Assembly (NCBI GenBank): GCA_005889405.1
Contig: VBFY01000036.1
Location: 1-47,231 of the forward strand
Source of the DNA: Chloroflexota bacterium
GTDB taxonomy: Bacteria > Chloroflexota > Limnocylindria > P2-11E
DNA length: 47,231 nt
Direction of reading: 5' to 3'
In this document: positions 39,238 to 47,231 of the stretch, piece by piece
Numbering within the stretch: the first letter of the stretch is position 1
Layout: each line of letters opens with the position of its first letter
The notes under the pieces: model-generated
Told to the model about the DNA's origin: nothing
The model's input: the letters and a program-made list of their open reading frames with translations, nothing else
Databases searched by the model: none
Position numbers and translations under genes: made by a program

Positions 39238-40389
39238 ATGGAACTGCCAGTGATCGAGGTCAGCGGCGATCGTCGGGAGGTGGGGCGCCAGCACGGCGAG
39301 GCCGCCCGCACGCAGATCCGAACCTCGATCGCCTTCTACCAGCAGAGCTTCAAACGAGCCTCCGGCCTGACCTGGGACGAGATACTCCGACAGGCACCGC
39401 GGTGGACGCCGATCGTCGAGGACTTCCTCCCAGGCATCAGCGAGGAGCTGCGGGGCATCGCCGAGGGCGCCGGCATCCGGTTTGAGGAAGTTCTCGCCCT
39501 GAACGCCCGAGGCGAGCTATCGCACAGCAACCCGTTCGCGGAGTCCGAGGAGAACGCCGAGGGCTGCTCGTCGTACGCGATCCTCCCGGAGGCGTCGGCC
39601 GACGGCCACACCTACGCCGGGCAGAACTGGGACTGGCTCGCCGAGACCGGCGAGACCGTGATCCTGCTGAAGGTCACGCAGCCGGGAAAGCCGACGATCT
39701 TCATGCAGACCGAGGCGGGCCAGATCGGTCGTCACGGCGCGAACTCCGCGGGCATCGCGCTCAACGCCAACGGACTCGGGGCGCGCTTCGGGAAGGGCGT
39801 CGCGATCCCGCAGCCGTTCATCCGACGCAAGATCCTCGAGTCGACCGAGATGCAGGGCGCGCTGAAGGCGGTCTTCGATGCGAAGCAGTCGGTGTGCACG
39901 AACCTCGTGATCACCCACCGCGACGGCTTCAGCATCGATCTCGAGACGACGCCGGCGCGTCACGGCTGGATGTACGCGACCGACGGGATCCTCGTTCACA
40001 CCAACCACTTCATCGCGTTCGTTCCCGAGCAGATCGCGGCAACCTACCGTCCGTTCTCGGTGAACTCGCTGTGGCGCCTCGATCGACTGCAGCGCGGGCT
40101 GCAGGCTGTCCGACACGCGAAGGGCTCCGACGGCGCGCGCATCGCGATCGCCACCGCGCTCCGCGACCACTTCGGCCACCCGAACTCGCTCTGCAAGCAC
40201 GACGACGATCGACACGGGACCGGCGATCGCTACCACACGATCGCGTCGAGCATCGTCGACCTCACGACCGGCGATTACTGGCTCGCCGCGGGTCCGCCGT
40301 GCCAGGGCGAGTACCGGCGGATCTGGAACATCTACGAGGAAGCGACACAGCGGCTCCGACCGGTGGCCACCGCGGCCAGCCCCGCGTAA
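39238..40389 (+). CDS. C45 family acyltransferase/peptidase (penicillin acyltransferase-like)
   Basis: A 383-residue Ntn-hydrolase of the isopenicillin-N acyltransferase group. The nucleophile is Cys110 in EGCSSYAILPE; self-cleavage before it would free the catalytic amine, as known for the family. Further marks are GHTYAGQNWDWL, GQIGRHGANSAGIALNANGL and NSLCKHDD near the C-terminus. Bacterial members usually cut amide bonds of acyl-amino compounds rather than make penicillin. No signal peptide. ATG 39238 has AAGGGGG 8 nt upstream; an in-frame TTG/ATG further up lies in the promoter. The binding-protein gene follows directly (TAA then ATG). Confidence 0.88.
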   Translation: MELPVIEVSGDRREVGRQHGEAARTQIRTSIAFYQQSFKRASGLTWDEILRQAPRWTPIVEDFLPGISEELRGIAEGAGIRFEEVLALNARGELSHSNPFAESEENAEGCSSYAILPEASADGHTYAGQNWDWLAETGETVILLKVTQPGKPTIFMQTEAGQIGRHGANSAGIALNANGLGARFGKGVAIPQPFIRRKILESTEMQGALKAVFDAKQSVCTNLVITHRDGFSIDLETTPARHGWMYATDGILVHTNHFIAFVPEQIAATYRPFSVNSLWRLDRLQRGLQAVRHAKGSDGARIAIATALRDHFGHPNSLCKHDDDRHGTGDRYHTIASSIVDLTTGDYWLAAGPPCQGEYRRIWNIYEEATQRLRPVATAASPA

Positions 40390-41343
40390 ATGGCGCGCGC
40401 GACCCTTCGGATCTATTCCGGGCGTAACCGCCCGGACTTGACGCCGATCTATCGGCTCTTCGAAGGTCTGACCGATACGAAGGTCGAGGTCGAGATGATC
40501 TATCACCTCGACGTCGAGCGGCGTCTTATCGACGAGCGCGACGATCCGCAGGCGGACGTTCTCATCACGAACAGCCAGGTCGCCGTCGAGGCGGTGCGTG
40601 GCACGGACATCTTCGAGCCGTACCGCGCCGAGGTCGCGCTCGCCTACGACGAGTGGCTGCGCGCGCCGGACTATTCCTGGCTGTCGTTCACAGCGTGGCC
40701 CCGCACGGCGATGGTCAACCGTCGCGTGCTCCCCGACCCCGCGTCGTGGCCACGTTCGCTCGAGGACCTCGCAACGGGGCGATTCCGCGGCAAGATCTCG
40801 ATGGCGACGACGAACGAGGAGACGACGGTCTCTCAGATCAGCTCGATCCGTGCGGCGAAGGGTGACGACTACGCCTGGGGCCTCATCGATAGGCTTCTCG
40901 CCAACGGACTGCGAACCTACGAATCGAACAAGGCGACGCGCGAGGCGCTCATCCGCGACCGCAACGCGGTGGCGCTCGTGAACTCCTCCAACTTCCATGT
41001 GTTCCTCATGGAGGGCAATCCCGTCGGCGAAGCGTGGCTCGACCAAGATCCCGGCGGACTCGGCACGCACATCGAGGCTCATGTCGTCGCGCTGGTGAAG
41101 GGCGCGAAGAGTCAGGGCGCTGGAAAGGCATTCATCGACTTCCTGCTTTCCGCCGACACTCAGACACTCCTCGCGCGCATGTTCGGAGAGACGCCGGTGA
41201 ACCCAAGCGCGGTCACCGGGACGGTCCGGCCGCTCGCGGAGATCCGACGCACCCCGGTCTCCGTCGCGAAGATCACCGAGCTGCGCGACAGCACGCGCGC
41301 GCATCTCGCGAAGAAGGGCTTCGCGCCACCCGCGCGCGACTAG
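40390..41343 (+). CDS. Family-1 (iron/spermidine-type) solute-binding protein lacking a signal peptide
   Basis: The 317-residue protein looks like the mature part of an FbpA/AfuA-type binding protein: TLRIYSGRNRPDLTPIYRLFEGLTDTKVEVEM at the start, ADVLITNSQVAVEAVRGTDIFEPY, FRGKISMATTNEETT, and GKAFIDFLLSADTQTLLARMFGETPVNP near the end. There is no signal peptide, and none can be hidden upstream, because the start ATG follows the previous gene's TAA in the same frame. It may work in the cytoplasm, leave by another route, or have lost export. No iron-type permease lies beside it. Confidence 0.8.
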   Translation: MARATLRIYSGRNRPDLTPIYRLFEGLTDTKVEVEMIYHLDVERRLIDERDDPQADVLITNSQVAVEAVRGTDIFEPYRAEVALAYDEWLRAPDYSWLSFTAWPRTAMVNRRVLPDPASWPRSLEDLATGRFRGKISMATTNEETTVSQISSIRAAKGDDYAWGLIDRLLANGLRTYESNKATREALIRDRNAVALVNSSNFHVFLMEGNPVGEAWLDQDPGGLGTHIEAHVVALVKGAKSQGAGKAFIDFLLSADTQTLLARMFGETPVNPSAVTGTVRPLAEIRRTPVSVAKITELRDSTRAHLAKKGFAPPARD

Positions 41344-41351
41344 GAGGCAGC

Positions 41352-42593
41352 GTGTTCGACTGGCTCAGCCTCGACGGCAAAAAGCTCCTCGTCACGCGCA
41401 TCCTCCGCACATTCGCGTACGGATATCTCGCCGTTGTCCTCGGGCTGTATCTCGATCGGCTCGGCATGGATCCCACACAGATCGGGGTCGTCTTCACCGC
41501 CGCGATCGCGGGCTCGGCGGTGATGACCGTGTTCTGGTCGCTCGTGGCCGACCGCGTCGGCCGCCGGCGGACCGTGGCGATCATGGCCGCGCTCATGGCC
41601 CTCGGCGGCATCGTGTTCGCGCTTACGGACAACTTCTGGGTGCTCCTGCTCGGCGCGTTCACCGGGACGATCAGCGCTACGAGCTCCGAGGTCGGAGTGT
41701 TCCAGACCGTGGAACAGGCGGTGCTTCCGCAGACCGCGCCGAATGAGAAGCGGACCTGGCTCTTCTCCATCTACAACACCGCCGCCTACTTCGCGGGCGC
41801 GCTCGGGTCACTGGCCGCGGCGAGCGTCGCGTTCTTCGCGTCGCTCGGCCTTCAGGGCGCCGACGCATATCGCCCACTGTTCGTCCTCTACGCGCTCGTC
41901 GGACTGGTGAACCTCCTGATCTTCCTGACGCTCAGCGCCAAGGTGGAGCTCGTGCATGTGGCGGGCGAGCGGCGATTCCTCGGCATCCACCGCAGCACCG
42001 GCACCGTTGCGAGGCTGTCGGGGCTGTTCGCGATCGATGCGTTCGCCGGCGGGCTCGTCGTGCAGTCGGTCGTGTCGTACTGGTTCTACCTGCGCTGGGG
42101 CCTTTCGATCGGCGAGCTCGCTGTCGTCTTCTTCTGGGTCGGGATCATCTCGGGGCTATCGCTTCTGGCCGCGGGCTGGCTGGCGCAGCGGATCGGCCTG
42201 CTGAACACGATGGTGTTCACACACCTGCCGTCCAACGTGCTGCTCGTCCTCGTACCCCTCGCGCCGACCGCGTGGCTCGCGGTGGCGTTCTTCCTTCTTC
42301 GCCAGACCGTGTCACAGATGGACGTGCCCACGCGGCAGTCGTACACGATGGCCGTGGTCGACCCCGACGAGCGCACCGCGACGGCCGGCATCACCAACGT
42401 CGCGCGGACGACCGCAAGCGCGATCTCGCCGACGTTCGCGGGCATGGCGCTCTCGGCGGCGGCCTTTGGACTGCCGTTCTTTATCGCGGGCGGGCTCAAG
42501 ATCCTGTACGACGGGCTCGTGTACCTCACCTTCCGGAACGTCCATCCGCCCGAGGAGATCGAGCGGAGAAGACGCGGCCGCGACGCGGCGTAG
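41352..42593 (+). CDS. Major facilitator superfamily transporter
   Basis: The 413-residue protein has twelve hydrophobic helices and the MFS loop 2-3 motif LVADRVGRRRTVAI (about residues 65-78), with a related segment in the second half (GWLAQRIGLLNTMVF). The segment DVPTRQSYTMAVVDPDERTATAGITNVART is typical of a branch of uncharacterised drug- or solute-type carriers. GTG 41352 is chosen because AGGAGG lies 4 nt upstream; the frame extends further up only as a shadow. It sits between the binding-protein gene and the Dpp-type permeases, so it may move a related compound or a breakdown product. Confidence 0.87.
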   Translation: MFDWLSLDGKKLLVTRILRTFAYGYLAVVLGLYLDRLGMDPTQIGVVFTAAIAGSAVMTVFWSLVADRVGRRRTVAIMAALMALGGIVFALTDNFWVLLLGAFTGTISATSSEVGVFQTVEQAVLPQTAPNEKRTWLFSIYNTAAYFAGALGSLAAASVAFFASLGLQGADAYRPLFVLYALVGLVNLLIFLTLSAKVELVHVAGERRFLGIHRSTGTVARLSGLFAIDAFAGGLVVQSVVSYWFYLRWGLSIGELAVVFFWVGIISGLSLLAAGWLAQRIGLLNTMVFTHLPSNVLLVLVPLAPTAWLAVAFFLLRQTVSQMDVPTRQSYTMAVVDPDERTATAGITNVARTTASAISPTFAGMALSAAAFGLPFFIAGGLKILYDGLVYLTFRNVHPPEEIERRRRGRDAA

Positions 42594-42602
42594 AAGCGAG
42601 AC

Positions 42603-43550
42603 GTGGCGAAGTTCGTCCTCACGCGCCTGATCGAGACGATCCCGGTACTGCTGTTGGCGTCGCTGCTCGTCTTCGCGATCCTCCATCTCATCCCTGGCGA
42701 TCCGATCGACGCGATGCTGGGCGCGGCCGCGTTCGGCGTGGGCGATCCGGCGGAGCATCAGCGGCTGGTCGTGCAGATCCGCGCGCAGCTCGGCCTCGAC
42801 GACCCGCTGTGGCAGCAATACGTGCGCTGGCTATTCGGCGCGATGCGCCTCGATCTCGGCGAGTCCTTCATCCGGCATGCAGCCGTGACCGAGCTGATCG
42901 CAGCGCGGCTGCCGAGCACGATCGAGCTCGCCTTCGCGGCGCTGCTGATCAGCGTCGTGATCGGCATCAGCTCCGGCATCATCGCGGCGCTCCGTCGCAA
43001 CACGCCCGTCGACGGTGCGGTGATGATCGTGTCCCTGGCGGGTGTCTCGCTCCCGAGCTTCTGGTCCGCGATGATCCTCATCCTCGTCTTCTCCGTGTCG
43101 CTCAACTTCGTTCCCGCGACCGGCTCCGGCGGGTTCGATCGCCTCATCCTGCCAGCGGTCGTGCTTGGCTACGAGGGCGCGGCGCTCATCGCGCGTCTGA
43201 CGCGTGCGTCGCTGCTCGAAGTGATGTCGCGTGAATACATCCGCACCGCGCGCGCGAAGGGCCTGCCGAACCGCTCCGTCGTGCTCGGTCACGCGCTGCG
43301 CAACGCGATGATCCCGGTCGTGACCGTGGTCGGACTCCAGCTCGGCCGCCTCCTCGCGGGAAGCGTGATCGTCGAGACCGTCTTCGCACGGCAGGGCGTC
43401 GGCCAGCTCGCCGTCGACGCGATCCTGTCGAAGGACTATCCGCTCGTGCAGGGGATCATCCTTCTCACCGCCATCACCTACGTGTTCGCGAATCTGCTCG
43501 TGGACGTGTCGTATGGCTTCCTCAACCCCCGGATCCGTACCGCCTCCTGA
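42603..43550 (+). CDS. Dpp/Opp-type ABC permease, DppB-like
   Basis: The 315-residue protein is the first permease of a peptide/nickel ABC importer. It opens with FVLTRLIETIPVLLLASLLVFAILHLIPGDP, has six helices and the coupling-helix motif EYIRTARAKGLPNRSVVLGHALRNAMIP. It starts at GTG 42603, 9 bases past the MFS gene. The partner permease follows with a 38-base overlap. The ATPase genes (dppD/dppF type) are not in the window; the most likely binding protein is the Tat lipoprotein encoded at 35.3-36.9 kb on the other strand. Confidence 0.9.
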   Translation: MAKFVLTRLIETIPVLLLASLLVFAILHLIPGDPIDAMLGAAAFGVGDPAEHQRLVVQIRAQLGLDDPLWQQYVRWLFGAMRLDLGESFIRHAAVTELIAARLPSTIELAFAALLISVVIGISSGIIAALRRNTPVDGAVMIVSLAGVSLPSFWSAMILILVFSVSLNFVPATGSGGFDRLILPAVVLGYEGAALIARLTRASLLEVMSREYIRTARAKGLPNRSVVLGHALRNAMIPVVTVVGLQLGRLLAGSVIVETVFARQGVGQLAVDAILSKDYPLVQGIILLTAITYVFANLLVDVSYGFLNPRIRTAS

Positions 43551-44472
43551 TATCGCGCGCTCGCCGATCGTGTCGGCGGTCATTGCCGATCAGCGCCGGC
43601 TGCCCAAGCTGTCGACGCCCGCCGGTCCGTATCGCCGCGCGTGGTGGCGACTGCGTCGCGACCGGGTCGCGATGGCCGCGCTATTCGTGCTCGCACTGCT
43701 CGTCGTGATCGCGTACCTCGTGCCGCTGGCCATCGCCATCGATCCGTATCAGCAGAGCCTGCGCGACTCGCTGCTGCCACCCGGGACGGCAGGTCATGCG
43801 CTCGGGACGGACCACTTCGGCCGCGACGTGCTGTTGCGACTGATCGATGGTGGGCGAGTGTCGCTCTCGGTCGGCATCCTCGCGGTCGTCATCTCGGCGT
43901 CGATCGGCGGACTCATCGGACTGGTCGCGGGTTACTTCGGCGGCTGGCCGGATCGCATCCTCATGCGGTTCATCGACGTGAAGCTCGCGTTCCCCGGGAT
44001 CCTCCTCGCGCTCGTGATCGTCACCGTGCTCGGCACTGGTCTCGAGAAGGTCATGATCGCGGTCGGCATCGGTGGTATCCCCCGCTTCGCGCGCGTCGTG
44101 CGCGGCTCCGTGCTGAACACGAAGAACGAGCTCTACGTCGAAGCTGCGCGCAGCATCGGCGCGGCGGACCTGCGGATCATGTTCGTGCATCTGGTCCCGC
44201 AGGTGCTCGGACCCGCGATCACCATCGCGACCTTCGGCCTCGCGACCGCGATCCTCTCGATCGCCTCGCTGTCTTTCCTCGGTCTCGGCGCGCAGCCGCC
44301 GACGGCGGAGTGGGGCCTGATGCTCTCGGAGGCGCGCAAGTACTTGCGCGTTGCGTGGTGGCTCTCGGTATTCCCGGGTCTCGCGATCGTGACCGTCGTG
44401 CTGAGCGTGAACCTGCTTGGCGACGCCGTGCGCGACGCGCTCGACCCGCGGATCCCGAGCGTCAGCGACTAG
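43513..44472 (+). CDS. Dpp/Opp-type ABC permease, DppC-like
   Basis: The 319-residue protein is the second permease. The head has AWWRLRRDRVAMAALFVLALLVVIA, then HALGTDHFGRDVLLRLIDGGRVSLSVG, which is diagnostic for DppC, and the coupling motif YVEAARSIGAADLRIMFVHLVPQVLGP. It ends in DALDPRIPS as is usual. ATG 43513 overlaps dppB by 38 bases; a start slightly downstream cannot be excluded. Last gene of the transcript: the 157 bases to the next coding region hold no ATPase gene. Confidence 0.9.
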   Translation: MASSTPGSVPPPDIARSPIVSAVIADQRRLPKLSTPAGPYRRAWWRLRRDRVAMAALFVLALLVVIAYLVPLAIAIDPYQQSLRDSLLPPGTAGHALGTDHFGRDVLLRLIDGGRVSLSVGILAVVISASIGGLIGLVAGYFGGWPDRILMRFIDVKLAFPGILLALVIVTVLGTGLEKVMIAVGIGGIPRFARVVRGSVLNTKNELYVEAARSIGAADLRIMFVHLVPQVLGPAITIATFGLATAILSIASLSFLGLGAQPPTAEWGLMLSEARKYLRVAWWLSVFPGLAIVTVVLSVNLLGDAVRDALDPRIPSVSD

Positions 44473-44617
44473 CTCGGACCCCAAGACCGCCGAGATCGCA
44501 CGCGTTCAGAAGCTCCGGCCAAACGAGGTGTCGATCCAAGGATCCTCCGCGCTCGCCTGATGAGGGAGCCGCGCAGTATCCGCGCACAAGAACCCCAAAA
44601 GAACAGTCTTGTTGCGT

Positions 44618-44623
44618 GATAAT
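44618..44623 (+). promoter_or_regulatory. Likely -10 box of the HTH gene
   Basis: GATAAT (five of six bases of TATAAT) ends 7 nt before GTG 44630. The surrounding 60 bases are clearly more A/T-rich than the rest of the window. No Shine-Dalgarno sequence follows. Confidence 0.5.
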
Positions 44624-44629
44624 GAATTC

Positions 44630-44953
44630 GTGATCACTCCACGCGGTCTGTACCCAGATCTACTCTTCGCGGTGCGCCGTACCGCCGGCTTATCGCAGCG
44701 ACAACTTGCGCAGCGCACCGGGGTGCCTCAGCCGACGATCGCTGCGATTGAAGCCGGTCGTCGAGATCCGCGGGTCGGAACGCTGGCGAGGCTCGTCGAT
44801 GGTTGCGGCTGGACGCTGACGATGGTCCGCCTGAAGGGAAAGGGCATCGACAGGGCGCAGCTACGGAGACTGCTGGCCCTCACTCCGGAGGAGCGTCTTC
44901 GCCGCGGCGTTGCCGAGGCTAATCGTCGGATGATCGTCGACAGGCGGCGCTAG
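44630..44953 (+). CDS. XRE-type helix-turn-helix protein, solitary antitoxin-like
   Basis: The 107-residue protein has an XRE helix-turn-helix at about residues 8-60 (LLFAVRRTAGLSQRQLAQRTGVPQPTIAAIEAGRRDPRVGTLARLVDGCG) and an Arg-rich C-terminal segment with LTPEERLRRGVAEANRRM. This second part is often seen in antitoxins paired with nucleotidyltransferase-like toxins. No such toxin is encoded on either side, so it may be a solitary regulator or the remainder of a lost pair. GTG 44630 is chosen from the -10 box; two TTG codons at 44609 and 44612 are in frame but would lie upstream of the transcript start. Confidence 0.75.
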   Translation: MITPRGLYPDLLFAVRRTAGLSQRQLAQRTGVPQPTIAAIEAGRRDPRVGTLARLVDGCGWTLTMVRLKGKGIDRAQLRRLLALTPEERLRRGVAEANRRMIVDRRR

Positions 44954-44976
44954 CCGGCCCAGGTCTGCTTCAGACC

Positions 44977-45486
44977 CTACGGCTTCCAGGCTTTTCGAGA
45001 GACGTGCGCGCCGACGCTCGAGTCAGCCGCGGCAGGGTACTGCTCCATCCGGTCGTAGAGCCATTCGAACCACTCGAACGCCGTGGGGGTGACCGAACGG
45101 AACTGCCCGATGTACCCGCGGCACTTGCGCCAAGTGAGCCGGACCATCCCACCGATGAGATCGTCGGCCATATGCAGGGGGATCGCGCGCGAGTACACGA
45201 GGTAGCCGAGGTTCTCGAACTTCACGAACGTCTCGATGAGCGCCTGCTCGAGCTCGGGCCCGAGCGCATGGATCGCCTCCGCCGGCGCGGCGTCGGGCAG
45301 CTCGAAGATCTTGCGGACCGATCGCGAGAAGAGCTCCGGTGGCTGTGTCGTCTTCATGAGCGTGAGCGCGGTCTCCTGACGCCGCTGCCGCACGAAGGCC
45401 ACGAACTGGTACGCGGCGAAGACGAATCCCCCGACCACCGTGGCCGTCGAGATCAAGGCGAAGGCGATCTGCAGCTCGGCTGGCAT
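44977..45486 (-). CDS. Membrane-anchored DUF4760-like protein
   Basis: The 169-residue protein has one N-terminal helix (about 5-32, IAFALISTATVVGGFVFAAYQFVAFV), then a cytoplasmic-type helical domain with FVKFENLGYLVYSRAIPLHMADDLIGG and WRKCRGYIGQFR, as in DUF4760-type proteins of unknown role. The start has a GGAGGG ribosome site 5 nt upstream. It is divergent from the alpha/beta hydrolase across 34 bp and convergent with the HTH gene. Confidence 0.72.
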   Translation of the reverse strand: MPAELQIAFALISTATVVGGFVFAAYQFVAFVRQRRQETALTLMKTTQPPELFSRSVRKIFELPDAAPAEAIHALGPELEQALIETFVKFENLGYLVYSRAIPLHMADDLIGGMVRLTWRKCRGYIGQFRSVTPTAFEWFEWLYDRMEQYPAAADSSVGAHVSRKAWKP

Positions 45487-45520
45487 CGCGTCCCTCCCGC
45501 GTTTCCAGGATGATGCGCCG

Positions 45521-46350
45521 ATGCCACGCGTCGCGGCGAGAGACGTCGAGCTCTACTACGAGTCGCTCGGCGAAGGCACGCCGATGGTGCTCCAGGCGCA
45601 CGACCACACGCCCTGGCTCTTCTGCCAAGCGCCGGTGTTCTCGCTGCGGTACCGCTTCCTCACCTACGACCGCCGCGGGACCGGCCGCTCCTCCAGCCCG
45701 CCCGGCGACTGGACCGCCGCCGATCTCGCGAACGACCTCGCTGGACTGCTCGACGCGCTCGACATCGACAAGGCGATCGTCGGCGGCTCGAGCCTCGGCG
45801 GCGTGGTCACGGCACAGTTCGCCGTCGACCATCCGGGACGAGCGCTCGCGCTCGTGATCGGACACACCGTCCCTTACGTCGACGCGGAAGGACGCGCGTG
45901 GCTGGAAGAGGAGATCGCGACGGCGCGCGCGGGCCGGCCGCCGATCGTGCGCCAACCGCGGTCCGGCCCCGATGAGAAGGAGGGGCCGCTCACGACGGAT
46001 CCCGAGTTCGCCGCCTCGGCGTGGGGGAAGATGATCGCCGCCACCGGCACCGGCCTCGGGCGCACTGGCGACGAGCGCGCCCGCGCGATCGCGGTGCTGC
46101 GCGACTGGGACCAGCGCCCGAGAAAAGTCGACCTCGCGAAGATCCAGGTGCCGACGCTCCTCATCGTCGGCGAGCGCGAGCCGCGTTCGACCATCGAAGG
46201 CTCGCGCGAGTGGGCGTCGTGGATCCCCGGCGCCGAGCTGCTGGTCCTGCCGGGCGCGCACCACGCCGCGCCGCGCGAGGCCGCGCCGGCCTGGAACGCG
46301 GCGGTGCAGGGTTTCCTCGATCGGCACGGCCTGGGTGGACAATCGAGGCG

Positions 46351-46354
<4 letters not shown>
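45521..46354 (+). CDS. Alpha/beta-fold hydrolase
   Basis: A 277-residue alpha/beta hydrolase. It has the oxyanion region in VLQAHDH, the strand [12 protein letters not shown], the nucleophile Ser91 in [10 protein letters not shown], and the catalytic His in LPGAHHAAP near residue 248. The acidic residue is probably within VGEREPRS. The substrate is unknown. ATG 45521 is chosen because the family's first strands begin there; the ribosome site (AGGA) is rather far. It overlaps the urocanate hydratase start in ATGA, so the two are translated together and it may act on a histidine-related ester or amide, which is speculative. Confidence 0.85.

Positions 46355-47231
<877 letters not shown>

Noticed and set aside
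39517-41304. 595-codon open frame on the minus strand
   Set aside because: Antisense to the C45 hydrolase and binding-protein genes, both with intact motifs; the translation is Arg/Asp/Val-rich shadow sequence.

Overview
The window is GC-rich (roughly 68-70 % by eye), densely coding bacterial DNA. Genes are packed with ATGA/GTGA stop-start overlaps, many have GTG starts, and many first genes lack a Shine-Dalgarno sequence but carry a TANNNT -10 box 6-9 nt upstream of the start codon, which suggests leaderless mRNAs. The gene content (Tad/Flp pilus proteins, molybdoenzymes, a VIT-type metal transporter, GT4-GH130 cluster, SCO6745-like winged-helix protein, Tat lipoprotein, no outer-membrane genes) fits a terrestrial or freshwater Chloroflexota, less likely an actinobacterium. 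That placement is inference. I see no rRNA, tRNA, CRISPR array, prophage or insertion sequence; this looks like chromosomal backbone with metabolic islands.

Left part (1-9.4 kb): a cut-off zinc-ribbon protein, a DUF72 protein divergent from a two-gene chromate transporter, a membrane-linked GAF histidine kinase with a single-domain response regulator, a ParB-fold protein, a RIO-type kinase preceded by a tiny upstream ORF, a cell-wall amidase lipoprotein, and two back-to-back sulfite-oxidase-fold molybdoenzymes, one fused to a membrane cytochrome b domain. 9.4-13 kb: a minus-strand operon of GT4 glycosyltransferase, GH130 glycosidase/phosphorylase and an (alpha/alpha)6-type protein. 13-15.5 kb: a minus-strand sulfur/metal group (persulfide-dioxygenase-like/rhodanese fusion, VIT transporter, single rhodanese).

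15.6-20.7 kb: part of a Tad pilus locus: two TadE-like minor pilins, a TadG-like protein with a surface beta-rich tail, CpaB, a REC-ParA (CpaE/TadZ) fusion and a winged-helix protein. A strongly self-complementary 117-nt segment sits between the two TadE-like domains. The TadA/B/C motor genes and the peptidase are absent, and the Flp pilin itself lies 6 kb away at 26.1 kb with its own promoter, ribosome site and terminator. 20.9-26 kb: an orphan OmpR-type regulator, DAHP synthase, gamma-carbonic anhydrase, histidine ammonia-lyase, HAD hydrolase and 3-methyladenine glycosylase I.

26.3-32.6 kb: a secreted two-repeat protein divergent from an OmpR/HisKA two-component pair, then a small Thr-rich exported protein, a ferric-reductase-like membrane domain, and a two-subunit 2Fe-2S/molybdopterin oxidoreductase. 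Matching 17-bp direct-repeat sites lie before the two-component genes and before the small exported protein, so I predict one autoregulated regulon. 32.6-35.3 kb: an amidohydrolase with no normal start codon plus two membrane proteins.

35.3-44.5 kb: a probable nitrogen-compound uptake and breakdown island built around a divergent promoter: RpiR regulator, class III aminotransferase and Tat-exported peptide-type binding protein on one side; a C45 (penicillin-acyltransferase-like) Ntn hydrolase, a leaderless iron-type binding protein, an MFS carrier and DppB/DppC permeases on the other, without the ATPases. The right end holds a solitary antitoxin-like HTH protein, a DUF4760-like membrane protein, an alpha/beta hydrolase and the start of urocanate hydratase, which with histidine ammonia-lyase at 23 kb shows a histidine-degradation pathway split across the region.
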